A DNA stretch of 64,000 bases from Desmodesmus armatus. Lineage: Eukaryota > Chlorophyta > Chlorophyceae > Sphaeropleales > Scenedesmaceae. Below, piece by piece: positions 48,066 through 59,738 of the stretch. The stretch lies in assembly GCA_007449985.2 (NCBI GenBank), contig VIIQ02000088.1, positions 344,836 to 408,835 of the forward strand. The letters run 5' to 3'. The stretch's first letter is position 1; the number at the start of each line of letters is the position of its first letter. A program made the position numbers and the translations under genes. The notes beneath the pieces are model-generated. The model saw nothing but the letters and a program-made list of their open reading frames with translations, was not told the origin of the DNA and did no database searches.

Positions 48066-49700
48066 GGCAGAGGGTGAGCAGGGTGATGGAGGGAAGGGAG
48101 CTGTGAGGGGCGGGGTAAAGGGGTTGAGGGGGATGCATCTTGTGATGCCTTGGGTGATGTGTTTCTTGCATATGCGGGGTTCGTGCTGTTGTGTGCATCA
48201 GCATTTGGGCTGGCTGCTTCATGGTGCATGTGTCTTGCTACAGCACATGGTGAGCAACGGCGGCTGCCACCTTCACACTGCAAGCAAACAGATGCGTTGT
48301 AGTTGGCTACTGGGTCACTGTACAGAGCATGCCATGTGGTGTGCGTGCATTGCAAAGTGTTCACGGCACACTGCAGGTCAGCTGCACACCAGAATGTGTG
48401 GCAGCGGCACGTCAGTCACACAGCGACACGTACATACTGACTTGAAGTTGGTAGCCACTGTTGGGTTTGCTGCAGTGGAGACATTACGGCCATCAGCTCT
48501 GGGTTATGTGGCTGTCAAAGTTGTTGTTGGTACTACAGGGAAGAGTATCTTCCTGTGCATAACCAGCTTGTTGAGTGTAGTGAAGTTATGCACAGCTTGT
48601 ACATGCGCCACTGTGGCATATGAGGGGTTCCTTGTGGTGGGCGTAAGAATGACACGCCCAGCAGGCTCAAAAGGTTGGCACATTGCATTTGTACATACTT
48701 TCAAGGTGTTTGTTGTTGTGCAGTGTACAGCTTTGTGCACAACATGCGCAGTGTGGGTTGGGTGCGCCGAGTTGTGTACAGCTGAACACTCCAGGGGAGA
48801 GGTCAGCGCTGCACTGTTGTGTTTTGGCAGGGTTCAGGTCTTGCGGGTGTCCTCCTGTGGGGAGCTGTCTTTGGGGCAGCGCTGTGTGCGGTGAGGACAG
48901 TGCGATGGTGAGGGCGGCTCCAATGCTATAGCCTGCAGTTCGCCTGACCTGCCGTGTATTCAAGGGCGGGGTGTTCAGGGAGGGGTGGTTGGTGTTGAAC
49001 ATGTCTGTGTTTGCTGCTATGCAATCGCCTGTTGAGTCACAGAGAGAGTGTGGGTTGACTATGTGTGAGGCTGTACCTGTGCCCTGCCAATGCAGAGGGT
49101 GCTGCTGCAGCACAGGTACCACCCAAAGCAGCAGCCTTGCTGGGGAATCATGAGTGTACAGTTCTCGTGCACACTGTGCTGCTCATGGTTGTAGTGTAAT
49201 CGTGTGATGGTAGGCTTGCAGACGCAGTGGTTCTGGCATCAGTACCAGCTGGAGTTGTGCAGGTGTGTCTTGCCCTGTTATGGTGTGGTCTGAGGCAGGG
49301 ACAACTTTAGCATGGTTCTGTGTCAGTCTGTGTATTGAACGTGCTCAAGCCCTGCCAATGCAGGTGGTGCTGCTGCAGCAACACATGCCACCCCCGCAAT
49401 AACATTAGTAGGCTTACATGCCACCTTGAACGTGGGGTCGCACTTCTTTGGTGCTATGGACAAGAGTTATCGTTGGTAGCAATGGTGGGCCAGCACATGT
49501 TGTGGTGCTGGCATCAGTAGCAGTACCTGTGCTCTGCATCCTGCAGGTGCTGTGGTGTGAGGTTGTTGTTGGGCCTGGCACCAGCCTGTTGCTCCTGGCA
49601 GCAGTCCCTGTGGCATGTCTGAGTGCCGGCTTGTCAGGCTGCCGATGATGTTGTGGGGTGGTATGGTGTGCTACAGCATGCAACGTGCCCACTCTGTGGG
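48066..49700. other. 3' flank of the giant gene; repeated exon-like fragments
   Basis: No gene supported. Two similar fragments (CCTGCCAATGCAG, then GGTGCTGCTGCAGCA, near 49,085 and 49,352) resemble the end of a segment at 59.94 kb, so parts of the LRR duplication unit appear to reach here. Confidence 0.4.
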
Positions 49701-50089
49701 CCTGCTACTACGGTTGAAGAGTCAGTGTGAAGAGTTGACAGCCTTGCAGTACCAAGGCCTGGTGTGGCCTGTGCCTGTGCCCTTGCCTGCTGGTCCTAGA
49801 TGTGATCTTCAACAACTTGCAAATGCCCTGCACCTTGCCTGGCAGCGATCGCCCACTCTAACAAGACAGTTGGACTTCAAACCAAGCGGTTGTTAACTGT
49901 TTGAGTTGCAGCTGTGTGGCCTGACAGCTCCTTGCACTTCAGCATTTCCAACCAAGCTTATCAACACAAGAATTCATCTCGCAGGGCACGCTCACCTCGC
50001 GCCCAACGCTCAATCAATACATCTGATCTCATACTCGAGCTGGACAGGTCTATTTTCCTTGCATACAACCGGCATACGTAGTGGTTATG
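49700..50089 (+). promoter_or_regulatory. Duplicated 5' flank of an LRR gene
   Basis: The stretch from about 49,740 (ACCAAGGC..GTGGCCT) to 50,060 is repeated, diverged, at about 57,085-57,420, and in part at 52,840-53,010. The block CTCGCGCCCAACGCTC just upstream of the start is shared with the 57.4-kb copy. The promoter must lie here, but no element can be named. Confidence 0.5.
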
Positions 50090-52073
50090 GCCCAGACTTT
50101 AATGACCACAGTACGGTCAGCAGAAGCCCTGCTGCAGCTGCCAGACTCCTGTTTGGTAGAGGTGCTGCGCTGCTGTGCTGATGACCCCCGCAGCGTGTGC
50201 AGCGCTGCACGTGCCCACAGCAGGCTGCACCAGGCAGCCGTGCTTGCACTCAGCAGCATCAAATTGGACTGGACGTGGAGTCAACAGCAGCTGGACAGCC
50301 TTGTGCAGGTCTACCTGGCCTCGCAAGGCCAGCACGTGGACAGCATCAGCCTTGGGGGGTACCGTGCGCTTCAGCAGCTGCCGCCAACCCTAACCAAGCT
50401 CACCAGCTTGGCGTTTGACAACAGTGTGCAGCTGCAGCTGCAGCCTGGGGATGGCTACCAGGGTGTGTTGGGGGCTGCAGCAGCCCCTCTCCTCAAGCAG
50501 CTGCAGATTGATAGGTGCAAGCTGCTTGATGGGAAGGAGGGTCTGCTTGCAGCACTGTCCCGCCTTCCGGGGCTGGAGCACCTCAGTATTCTTGATAGCT
50601 ATAACAGCCACAATGACAGGGTCAACATACCGGGTGACATGCTGCTGAAGCTGCAACAGCTCACACACCTTTGAGTTTGACAGGGTGTGGCTGGGGGTTC
50701 TAGAAGACGGGGGCACTGCTGACCTGCAGCACCTGTCGGCGCTGACCCGGCTTCATGACCTGCGGCTGACGCTGCCAAGCCAGTGCAGCATCACTGCTAG
50801 GATGCTGTCGAGCGCACAGAGCCTGACACACCTGCAGCTGACAGGGTTTGGGGTGGGAAATGGTCGTTGCCTCGAGCCAGACGCCCTTGCAGGCGTGTCC
50901 CGGCTGCAGCACCTGGAGCTGTGCAGCTGTGATGTGACTCACGTTGCTGGGCTGCTGTCCCAGCTGCAGGAGCTGCAGCAGCTGACGCGATTGGTGCTGC
51001 ACGACTGCTGGAGGGGTGAACAGGCCACCCCTCTTGCAGCAGCGTACTCAGCCCTGACAGCCAGCAGCAATCTGCAGGACCTGAAAGTCAGCGACTGCAG
51101 CTTGCCAGCTGGTGTGTGGCAGCACGTGTTCCCTGCCGGCAGGCAGCTGCCACACCTGCGCTTGTTGGACATCTCTCATGCGTCGCGTGGGTGGCATGGG
51201 TGGCAACCAGGCCCTGGGCCGGCAGCAGCAGCAGCCCCTGAGGGCAGCCGGCTGGTCAGCTGCTGCCCTGCGCTGCAGTCCCTCGACATGCGTGGGTGGG
51301 AGTACACTGCAGAGGGGCTGGGGGCACTGCAGGGGCTGAGCAGCCTGCAGACACTGACTGACCTTGGGACCAAGTGCTGGCTCAGATTGGTCGGCGGGCA
51401 TGTATCAGTTGACACGGCTCAGGCCGGAGCTGACCCTGTCCATCCAGTGTTTTTGATGTGCAGTGAGTGAGGTGCGTTCTTGTGTGATGCCCAGTTTGAT
51501 TGAGTCTCATCATAATTTGCTTCACTTTGACAGCACATTGCAGCCAGCACTGTCTCAGAAGCTGTACTGCTGTGCGCTCACCGGGACGGTGCATGCATGC
51601 CAGCCTTGCATAGAGGTTCCGCACTAAAGCGTGAGCACACATACTTAAATACCTTTGGGGACAAGGCCCAAGCACTTTTTACCATTGTAGCTTTGCAGGC
51701 CTCCAGCACTTTGCTTGCTTGCTTGCTTGTTGGTATAAGGGCAGCAGTGTGGTCGTCGTGTGTCCCAGCACTTGTGTTGCTTGGCTGCTGCCAGCAGCCC
51801 ATGGCAGTGTTTGCGAGAGCCGCTGGCAATGCTTCCTGCTGCATCTGCTGATGGTGCTATTGCTGCGTTTTTGTGATGCGTGCGCAGGCTGCCGATGACA
51901 TGGCTGTCTGGTGCCATGTGCTGGGAGCCACATTCCCCACAGGGACAGCACAGCAGGCAGTTGTCACGTTGGCGCGCAGTGATGGGCTGCTGCAGCACTG
52001 CCGGAGCTGGGCTGGGTGCAGCAGCAAACTGGACCGTGCGAACACTATCTTGCACCGCTCTTCGCGCACACAG
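50090..52073 (+). pseudogene. LRR family copy with two frameshifts
   Basis: Starts MAQTLMTTVRSAEALLQLPD with the F-box-like motif intact (CLVEVLRCCADDPRSVCSAA) and LRRs to LLKLQQLTHL. An extra T at about 50,672 then creates TGA; the LRRs resume in the next frame from 50,685 (TADLQHLSALTRLHDLRL). A four-base duplication (CTGACTGAC, near 51,356) shifts the frame again, away from LTLGPSAGSDWSAGMYQLTRLR. The LRR region ends early compared with the copy at 57.4 kb. The last-exon homologue (51888-52073, AADDMAVWCHVLGA) is two bases longer at the family stop and reads through it. Unless these are assembly errors the gene is dead. Confidence 0.75.
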
Positions 52074-52253
52074 GTAAGCCATGGCATGACCTGCGGGCAT
52101 TACTACTGCAGCAGGCTGCTCCATTTGCAAGTGGAAGCTGCCAGGGGTCCAGCCTACTGATAGCCCAGTGGCGTGCAGGAAGGTAGCGGCATACCTGAGC
52201 AGCACCCAAAGCTGAGAGCTTAAGGCGAAACTGCAGCGGGGGCTGAATAAGGT

Positions 52254-52760
52254 TTGTTGCCACCTGCGGGGAGAATTGGGGGACAAGAAGAACCAGTGCT
52301 CAGCCTTCAGCTGACTGTCAGTCGTTGCTGGTGGATTGCAACCACGCGCCCCAATGTTGCATTTCACCCCGTAGCTTGTCCCCCTCCAACCCGCATGCAT
52401 TATACATGCAGCCTTCTTGCCTCACCCCCCTTTGCTGGTGCTGCTGCTGCCTTTCAATGCAGGCGTCCTGGCTGAGGCCATGCACACCGGCCTTGACAAG
52501 ATTCATGCCTTTGCCCGCGCTGGTGCAAGGCTTCCTTTCTGCAGCTTTGCAGCCGCTGGCATATGCTGGGCGGGTCTGCGCGGGGTCAACTTGCCGAGTG
52601 GTCACAGCAACTGCAAGCGCGGGGTTGGAACCAGTCAGTGCGGTTTGGAGTGGTGCAAAGTCCGCCAGCTGCAGCATGCATTGTGTCGAGATGGACTTGT
52701 GAGTGGGCTGTCATGTTGGTTGCAACCAAGCTGCTGTCTAGCCATGTAACCTTTGTAATG
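52254..52760 (+). repeat. Segment nearly identical to 56,287-56,795
   Basis: From GGTTTGTTGCCACCTGCGGG on, this block matches the 56.3-kb block with only scattered changes for about 450 bp. Similarity continues upstream to about 52,025 and 56,062. It contains an exon-like part (AG acceptor near 52,464, GVLAEAMHTGLDKIHAFARA). TGTAA motifs at 52745 and 52754 may end a transcript. Confidence 0.8.
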
Positions 52761-53169
52761 CTGTTTGCAAGCAAGCTCTGTCCTGCCATGTGAACGCTAC
52801 GGTCTTGGGAGTTGACCTTGCAGAAGACCAAAGGTCTGATGTGGCCTGAGGCTGTGCCCCTGCTTTCGGGACCTTTCATGCTCTGCAGCATGTTACACGC
52901 TTCACAGCTTGCAGGGATCGCAGCTCTGGACAGCTAGCTCGAAAGGCACTCGGTTGTCAACTGTCTCAACTGCAGCTGTGTTGACTGACTACTGCCCTGT
53001 CAAAGCCAAGCTTATCAGACGTGCTCACTGATCTCTTCCAGACGTATAGCAAGTCTACCTCCCCGCAAGCGCCCAAATGTCGCACAACCACAGATTACTC
53101 CTGCAAGCTCAACGTTCTCTTTCTCCTTGCAAGTTGGCAGCCACGTAGCTGGTTCTGTTTGAGCTTTTG

Positions 53170-55086
53170 ATGACCATAGGAAAGTCAGCAGCAGCCCTGC
53201 TGCAGCTGCCAGACTCCTGTCTGGTAGAGGTGCTGCGCTGCTGTGCTGGCGACCCTGGCAGCCTGTGCAGCGCTGCACAGGCCCACAGCAGGCTGCGCGG
53301 GGCAGCCGTGCATGCACTCAGCGCCATAAAATTGGAGATATATAGTCAGGAGCGGCTAGACAGCCTTGTGCAGGTCTACCTTGCCTCACATGGCCAGCAC
53401 GTCGACAGCATCAGCATAGATGGATCGTACGCCGTCGCCCTTGCTCAGCTGCCACCAATCCTAACCCGGCTCAGCAGCTTGGAATTTCAGTACTTGCGTC
53501 TGCAGCTGCAGCCTGGGGAGGGGTGTCAGGGTGTGCTGGGGGTTGCTGCTGCCCCCCCTCTCAAGCGGCTGCAGCTTGATCACTGCACGCTGCTTGATGG
53601 GCAGGAGGGGCTGCTTGCAGCACTGTCCCGCCTTCCTGGGCTGGAGCACCTCAGTATCATCGACAGTTATGACGGCAACATAGCTACTGTCAAACTACCA
53701 GGTGACATGCTGTTGAAGCTGCTGCAGCTGACACACCTTCAGCTTGACACTGTGTGTCTTGGGGCCGCTGATGAGGGCACTGCCGACCTGCAGCACCTGT
53801 CGGTATTGACCCGGCTTATTGACCTGCGGCTTGCGCTGCCAGGAAACTGCAGCGTGACGGCCAGCACGCTGTCAGGCGCACAGAGCCTCACACGCCTGCA
53901 GCTGACAGGGCCTTATGAGGGGGGTTCTCTGCTTACCTCTGCTTTGAGCCAGACGCCCTTGCAGGCCGGGACCGGCTGCAGCACTTGGCGCTGTACAGAT
54001 TTGATGTGAGTGGAGGCGTTGCTGCGCTGCTGTCCAAGCTGCAGGCGCTGCAGCAGCTGACATGTTTGGTATTGCATGACTGCTTGAGGGGTGACCAGGC
54101 CATCCCTCCTGCAGCAGCCTACTCAGCCCTGACAGCCAGCAGCAAGCTGCAGGACCTGTGCATCAGCAGCTGCAGTCTTCCCGCAGGAGTGTGGCAGCAC
54201 GTATTCCCTGAGGGCAGGCAGCTGCCGCACCTTCAGTCCCTGAACAACGCATGCATCCCCTCTGCAGCAGCAGCCCCTGAGGGCAGCCGCCTGGTCAGCT
54301 GCTGCCCTGCGCTGCAGTACCTCGACATGTACGGATGGCAGTACACTGCAGAGGCGCTGGGGGCACTGCAGGCGTTGAGCAGCCTGCACAATCTGTGCTT
54401 GCGGCCTGCTACTGGCCCGTCAGGGTGGTTGGAGTTTGTGTGTCAGCTAACAGGGCTGAGGCAGCTGGAGCTGTCCGACCCTCCTGGTCTGGCAGAAGGG
54501 CCGGCCCTGCAGCTAACACAGTTGACGCAGCTGACACACCTCAGCATTGAGGGACAGGCAGAGGGTCAAGACGTATGGTTGGACTTCGTGAGTGAGGTGG
54601 GTTCACATGTGATGCCCATGTCCAGTCAGTCTTCGCATTATCGGCCTTATGACAGTGTGTTGCAGCCAGCATGGGTTTGAATAGCTCAACTGCTGTGTGT
54701 AGAATGAGGAAGTGGATGCGTGCCAGCTTCTGTGTAGAACAGTTGGCGCACAATTGCTCGCTGCTACCAAGCTGCAGTCACACTTTGCAGCTTTGGAGTA
54801 CTCACCTTCCTTGCCGTTCATGTGTGTCGACAACAGTGGGGCTGGGGTGTCTCTCAACTGCTGCAAAGTGGCACTAGTGATGCACGGCTGCTGCCAGTGC
54901 CAGTAGCCCGCCTGCATGAGGCCCCACTGCAACATCTGCTGATGGTGCTATTGCTGTTGCTATGTGGCGTCTGTGCAGGCTCCTGATCACCTGCCTGTCT
55001 GGCGCCAAGTGCTACAGAGCCGCCTCAGCCACAAGCGCAACATTGAGGCAGCACAACAGGCAGTTGCGACACTGGAGCAGTGGTAA
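53170..55086 (+). pseudogene. LRR family copy with frameshift and organelle-DNA insertion in its last exon
   Basis: Begins MTIGKSAAALLQLPDSCLVE with the F-box-like motif and LRRs to LTRLQLTGPYEGG. Between about 53,915 and 53,945 a small duplication (TCTCTGCTTACC then TCTGCTTT) throws it out of frame; the correct frame resumes as FEPDALAGRDRLQHLALYRF and runs to the donor after 54596. The last exon, 54979-55086 (APDHLPVWRQVLQSRLSHKR to ATLEQ), is interrupted just before its stop by AT-rich DNA, so it now ends in Trp then TAA. Apart from the frameshift the insertion changes the protein by one residue only. It may still yield a truncated F-box/LRR product. Confidence 0.75.
55064..55082. repeat. 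Left copy of 19-bp duplication around the organelle insert
   Basis: TTGCGACACTGGAGCAGTG, repeated exactly at 55485-55503. It corresponds to the end of the LRR last exon, so the right copy restores the original stop context GAGCAGTGA. Confidence 0.9.
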
Positions 55087-55484
55087 ACTTTTCGAAATAT
55101 TTTCTTCATTTGATGAAGAGTGAGAAAAAGTTTAAAAAAATCAGAATCACGAACAAGTTTTTCAATAAAAAGTCCTTGTTCTTCTTTTAAAGTAACAAAT
55201 GAAGGAAGATTGACATTATATTTTTCAGCAGCTTTTAATAAAATTTCTGCCCAAATATCCCAAAAAATAATACCTTTTCTTTGGCGAACCAAAATATCAA
55301 TATCTGGTTGAAGAAGAATAGATGGAATATTTTCAAAAACATAAAGAAGTCTTTTTTGAAGAACATAGGCAGCAAAATTCGAAAATTGAAAATATCCAGT
55401 AGATAGAAGAAATTGAAAAGGATTGAAAAGAGAAAAGCTTTGATTTGTTTGAAACGCTAATGAAGAACTTTGACTTAAGCTTTT
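55083..55484 (-). other. AT-rich organelle-derived insertion, plastid-like (nuclear plastid DNA)
   Basis: This 402-bp block is strikingly A/T-rich, with TTT, AAA and ATT codons, in otherwise G/C-rich DNA. Its minus strand is one continuous frame (for example FENIPSILLQPDIDILVRQR, IIFWDIWAEILLKAAEKYN and VTLKEEQGLFIEKL), as expected of a piece of an organelle coding sequence. It resembles the large, poorly conserved plastid proteins of chlorophyceans (FtsH/Ycf2- or Ycf1-like), but I cannot fix the gene; mitochondrial origin is possible. It has no start or stop of its own and is flanked by a 19-bp direct repeat. Confidence 0.7.
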
Positions 55485-55503
55485 TTGCGACACTGGAGCA
55501 GTG
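55485..55503. repeat. Right copy of 19-bp duplication around the organelle insert
   Basis: Exact repeat of 55064-55082. The DNA beyond it matches the flank of the related gene at 59.32 kb, which has no insertion. Confidence 0.9.
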
Positions 55504-56286
55504 ATGAGCTGCTGCAGCAGTGCGGGAGCTGGGTGGCGTGCAGCAGCAAGCTGGACCGGGCGGACGATGTCCTGCACAGGCCTACATGCGTATAGGTATG
55601 GTAGGGTGTGGTGTATGCATGCACCACAGGTGCAGCAGACTGCTGTTTGTTGAAGTTGCTTGGTCCAAGATGCTGGTAGCGCAACGGCGCGCATGAAGGC
55701 TGCAGTGTCCCTGCGCAGCAGCCAAAGCTGGGAGCTGCAGATGCGTGACTGCAGCTGGCACTAGGGCAGGTGACCGCGGTTTAGCGACACTTGGCATAAC
55801 ATGCAAGGCCAGTTGTCAGCTCGCAGTTGACTGTCAACAACTGCTGGTGGGTGACTACCACTGCACCCCATGTTGCAGGCTCTGCGCCTCCATCCCATGT
55901 CTGCAAATACTGCAGCCTCATTACCTTACCTTTGCTGCTGCTGCTGTGCTGCTTTCCTGCACGCGTCATCGCTTTGGCCATGCAGGCCGGCCTTTGTTTG
56001 TCCCATGTTCCCCCCAGAGCGCTCCCGCAAGCCCCTGCTGCTGCTAGCACCCACTCACGACAAGCTGGATCGTGCAAACGCTACCTTGCACAGGTGTGTG
56101 CGCACACAGGTATGCTGTGGCATGACCTGCGGGCACGACTATTGCAGCAGGCTGCTCCCTTTGCAAGTGCAAGCTGCCAGGGGTCCAGCCTACTGATAGC
56201 CCAGTGGCGTGCAGGAAGGTAGCGGCATACCTGAACAGCACCCAAAGCTGAGAGCTTAAGGCGAAACTGCAGCGGGGGCTGAATAA
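55504..56286. other. Duplicated 3' flank of LRR genes
   Basis: Matches 59,323-59,650 closely in its first part (GAGCTGCTGCAGCAG, AGCAAGCTGGACCGGGCGGA). A second, shorter copy of the AAGCTGGA(T/C)CG(T/G)GC segment lies at 56,062. No independent gene supported. Confidence 0.5.
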
Positions 56287-56830
56287 GGTTTATTGCCACC
56301 TGCGGGCAGAATTGCGGGACAAGAAGAACCAGTGCTCAGCCTTCAGCTGACTGTCAGTCGTTGCTGGTGGATTGCAACCACGCGCCCCAATGTTGCATTT
56401 CACCCCGTAGCTTGTCCCCCTCCATCCCGCATGCATTATACATGCAGCCTTCTTGCCTCACCCCCCTTGCTGGTGCTACTGCTGCCTTTCAATGCAGGCG
56501 TCCTGGCTGAAGCCATGCACACCGGCCTTGACAAGATTCATGCCTTTGCCCGCGCTGGTGCAAGGCTTCCTTTCTGCAGCTTTGCAGCCGCTGGCATATG
56601 CTGGGCGGGTCTGCACGGGATCAACTTGCCGCGTGGTAACAGCAACTGCAACCGCAAGGTTGTAACCAGTCAGTGCTGTACGGAGTGGTGCCGATTCCGC
56701 CAGCCGCAGCATGCACTGTGCTGGGATGGATTGTGAATCAGATCTACACGTTGGTTGCAACCAAGCTGCTGTCCTATATGTCACCTGTGTAGTGCTGTTT
56801 GCCATCAAGCTTTGTCCTGCCATGTAAATT
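56287..56830 (+). repeat. Second copy of the 52.25-kb segment
   Basis: Near-identical to 52,254-52,700, including the exon-like GVLAEAMHTGLDKIHAFARA. Differences cluster toward the 3' end. A TGTAA at 56,824 follows. Confidence 0.8.
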
Positions 56831-56834
56831 ATGC

Positions 56835-57436
56835 TTCATCTACGGTCTACGGTTGGGAAGAGTTGACAGCCTGGCTTGCCGAAGGCCAAATATCTGATGT
56901 GGCCTGAGGCTGTGCTACCGAGTGTTGTTGTCGGCCAGGCGCAGCATGCATCGTGCCAGGATGTGCTTGTGAATTGGGAGCATCACGTTGCCAGTATGGA
57001 TGCCGTCCTGCCATCTAACTCTTGTGGTGAAACAGCATGCGTTGTGGCTACTGCTGCAATCACAAATTTCACCAGCCTTGCAGTACCAAGGCATGTTGTG
57101 GCCTATGCCTGTGCCCATACCTGCTGGGCCTAGTTGTATTCCGCAACAGTTTACATGCTCTACAGTTTGCCTTGCAACGACCGCCCACTCTGACAGGACA
57201 GTTGATCTTGTAAACCAGGCGGTTGCCAACTGTTTGGCCTGCAGCTGTGTGGTGACTGCTGCTTGCATTCATGCATGCCAAAACAAGTTATCATTATCAA
57301 GAATCCACCCTCGCACAAAGCGACCAGCTCGCGCCCAACGCTCGATCAGTACATTTGAGCTCAGACTCGAGCAGACTGGACAGGTCAATCATCCTTGCGT
57401 AACACCAGCAACGTAGTTGTTTCTAGCGCAGCCCAG
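56835..57436 (+). promoter_or_regulatory. Duplicated 5' flank of the third LRR gene
   Basis: Homologous to 49,700-50,089. Ends with CTCGCGCCCAACGCTC and GACTGGACAGGTCAA upstream of the start codon. No specific promoter element identified. Confidence 0.45.
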
Positions 57437-59322
57437 AATGACCACAGTACAGTCAGCAGCAGCCCTGCTGCAGCTTCCAGACTCCTGTCTGGTAGAGGTG
57501 CTGTGCTGATGACCCCCGCAGCGTGTGCAGCGCTGCACGTGCCCACAGTAGGCTGCACCAGGCAGCCGTGCTTGCACTAAGCAGCATCAGACTGGAGGTC
57601 AGGAGTCAGCAGCAGCTGGACAGGCTTGTGCAGGTCTACCTGGCCTCGCAAGGCCAGCACGTAGACAGCATCAGCATTGCTAGTGCGTGCGGGTTTGATC
57701 AGCTGCTGCCAAACCTAACCAAGCTCAGTAGCTTGGAAACGAAGGGCTTGCGGCTGCGGCTGCAGCCTGGGGATGGCTATGAGGGTGTGCTGGGGGTTGC
57801 TGAGGCCCCAGCTCTGAAGCAGCTGCAGCTGCATCGCTGCATGCTGCTTGACGGAGAGGACGGGCTGGTTGCAGCACTGTCCCGTCTTCCTGGGCTGGAG
57901 CACCTCAGCATCAGCCGCTGCTTTGACAGCAACATAGATAAAGTCACACTACCAGTTGACATGCTGTTGAAGCTGCAGCAGCTGACTCACCTTCAGCTTG
58001 AGTGTCTCGGGGCGGCTAATGAGGGCACTATCGACCTGCAGCACCTGTCAGTCTTGACCCGGCTTATTGACCTGCGGCTGGGGCTGTATGGCACGTGCAG
58101 CGTCACTGCAAGCACGCTGTCAGGCGCACAGCACCTCACACGCCTGCAGCTGACAGGGCCTTGGGTGGGGGATGAACTCTGCCTAGAGCCAGATGCCCTT
58201 GTAGGCAGGACTCAGCTGCAGCACCTGGCGCTGTACAGCTGCGAATCGAGCGCAGGCGTTGCTGCGCTGCTGTCCAAGCTGCAGGCGCTGCAGCAGCTGA
58301 CGTGTCTGGTATTGCATGACAGCTTGAAGGGTGATCCGGCCCTCCCTCCTGCAGCAGCATACTCAGCGCTGACAGCCAGCAGCAAGCTGCAGGACCTGGA
58401 CATCAGCAAATGCAGCCTTCCAGCAGGTGTGTGGCAGCACATATTCCCTGCGGGCAGACAGCTGCCGCACCTTCAGTCCCTGAACATTGCGTGGATCCAC
58501 GCTGCTGCGGCAGCCCCTGAGGGCAGCCGCCTGGTCAGCTGCTGCCCTGCGCTGCAGTCCCTTGACATGTATGGGTGGCAGTACACTGCAGAGGGGCTGG
58601 GGGCACTGCAGGGGCTGAGCAGCCTGAGCAGCCTGCGCTTGCGGCCTGCTACTGGCTCGTCAGAGTGGTTGGAGGGTGTGTGGCAGCTGACAGGGCTGAG
58701 GCAGCTGGAGCTGTCCGACTGTCCTGGTCTGGCAAAGGGGCCGGCCCTGCAGCTCACACAGCTGACGCAGCTGACACACCTCAGCATTGAGGGACAGGCA
58801 GAGGGCCAAGACGTATGGTTCAACTTCACGGATCAGGTGGGTTTATGTGTAAGACCCAAATTGAGTCAAACTTTGTGTTGTTGGCCTTACCATGACAGTG
58901 CATTGCAGCCAGCATGGGTTTTGGATACCTCAACTGCTGTGTGTGGACTGAGGGAGTGGATGTGTGCCAGCTCCTCCATATAGCGGTTGGGCGCCAGTCA
59001 ATCGCTGCGGCCAAGTCGCACTTCTTGTATTTGCAGCTTTGGAGTTCTGCACCTTCCTTGCCGTGTATGTGTGTGGACGACAGTGGGGCTGTGGTGTCTC
59101 TCAACTGCTGCATAGTGGCACTAGTGATGCACGGCTGCTGCCAGTGCCAGTAGCCTGCCTGCAAAATGCCCCACTTGCGGATGGTGCTATTGCTGCTGCT
59201 ATGTGGTGTCTGTGCAGGCTCCTGATGACCCGCCTGTGTGGTGCCAAGTGTTACACAGCCACCGCAACCACAAGGGCAACATCAAGGCGGCACAGCAGGC
59301 AGTTGCAACAGTGGAGCAGTGA
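57437..59322 (+). pseudogene. LRR family copy, full length but with an 8-bp deletion in the F-box-like part
   Basis: Starts MTTVQSAAALLQLPDSCLVEVL at 57437, then loses eight bases (CGCTGCTG) relative to the 50.1-kb copy and hits TGA. The remaining frame is open from ATG 57523 (MCSAARAHSRLHQAAVLALS) through all LRRs to the donor after 58836. It joins in phase to the last exon 59218-59322 (APDDPPVWCQVLHSHRNHKG to ATVEQ, TGA). LRRs include LPGLEHLSIS, LTRLIDLRLG, LQHLALYS, LQDLDISK and LRQLELSD. If translation starts at 57523 it would be an LRR protein lacking the F-box-like helix; otherwise it is a pseudogene. The last-exon context shows what the 55-kb copy looked like before insertion. Confidence 0.75.
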
Positions 59323-59738
59323 TGAGCTGCTGCAGCAGCGCGGGAGCTGGGTTGCGTGCAGCAGCAAGCTGGACCGGGCGGACAATGTCCTGCGCAGGCC
59401 TACGTGCGTACAGGTATGGTATGGTGTGGTGTATGCACCACGCTGCAGCAGACTGCTGTTTGTTGAAGCTGCTTGGTCCAAGATGCTGGTAGCCCAACGG
59501 CGTGCATGAAGGCTGCAGTGTCCCTGCGCAGCAGCCAAAGCTGGGAGCTGTAGATGCGTGACTGCAGCTGGCACTAGGGCAGGTCACTGTGGTTCATCGA
59601 CACCTGGCGTGGCCAGTTCTCAGCTTGCAGCTAACTGTCAGCAACTGTTGGTGGTGCGCTACCACTGCACCCCTTGCATGCATCTCTTGCAACCTTCTCA
59701 CCTTGCTGCTGCTGCTGCTGCTGTGGTGCTATCCTGCA

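Noticed and set aside
48004..48894. A 296-codon plus-strand frame after the giant gene
   Set aside because: It overlaps the real 3' end in another frame, has composition unlike neighbouring coding, and has no motif or splice partner.
54987..55694. A 235-codon minus-strand frame spanning the AT-rich insert
   Set aside because: A chimera: only the middle 402 bp reads as organelle protein; both ends are antisense to LRR-gene DNA.
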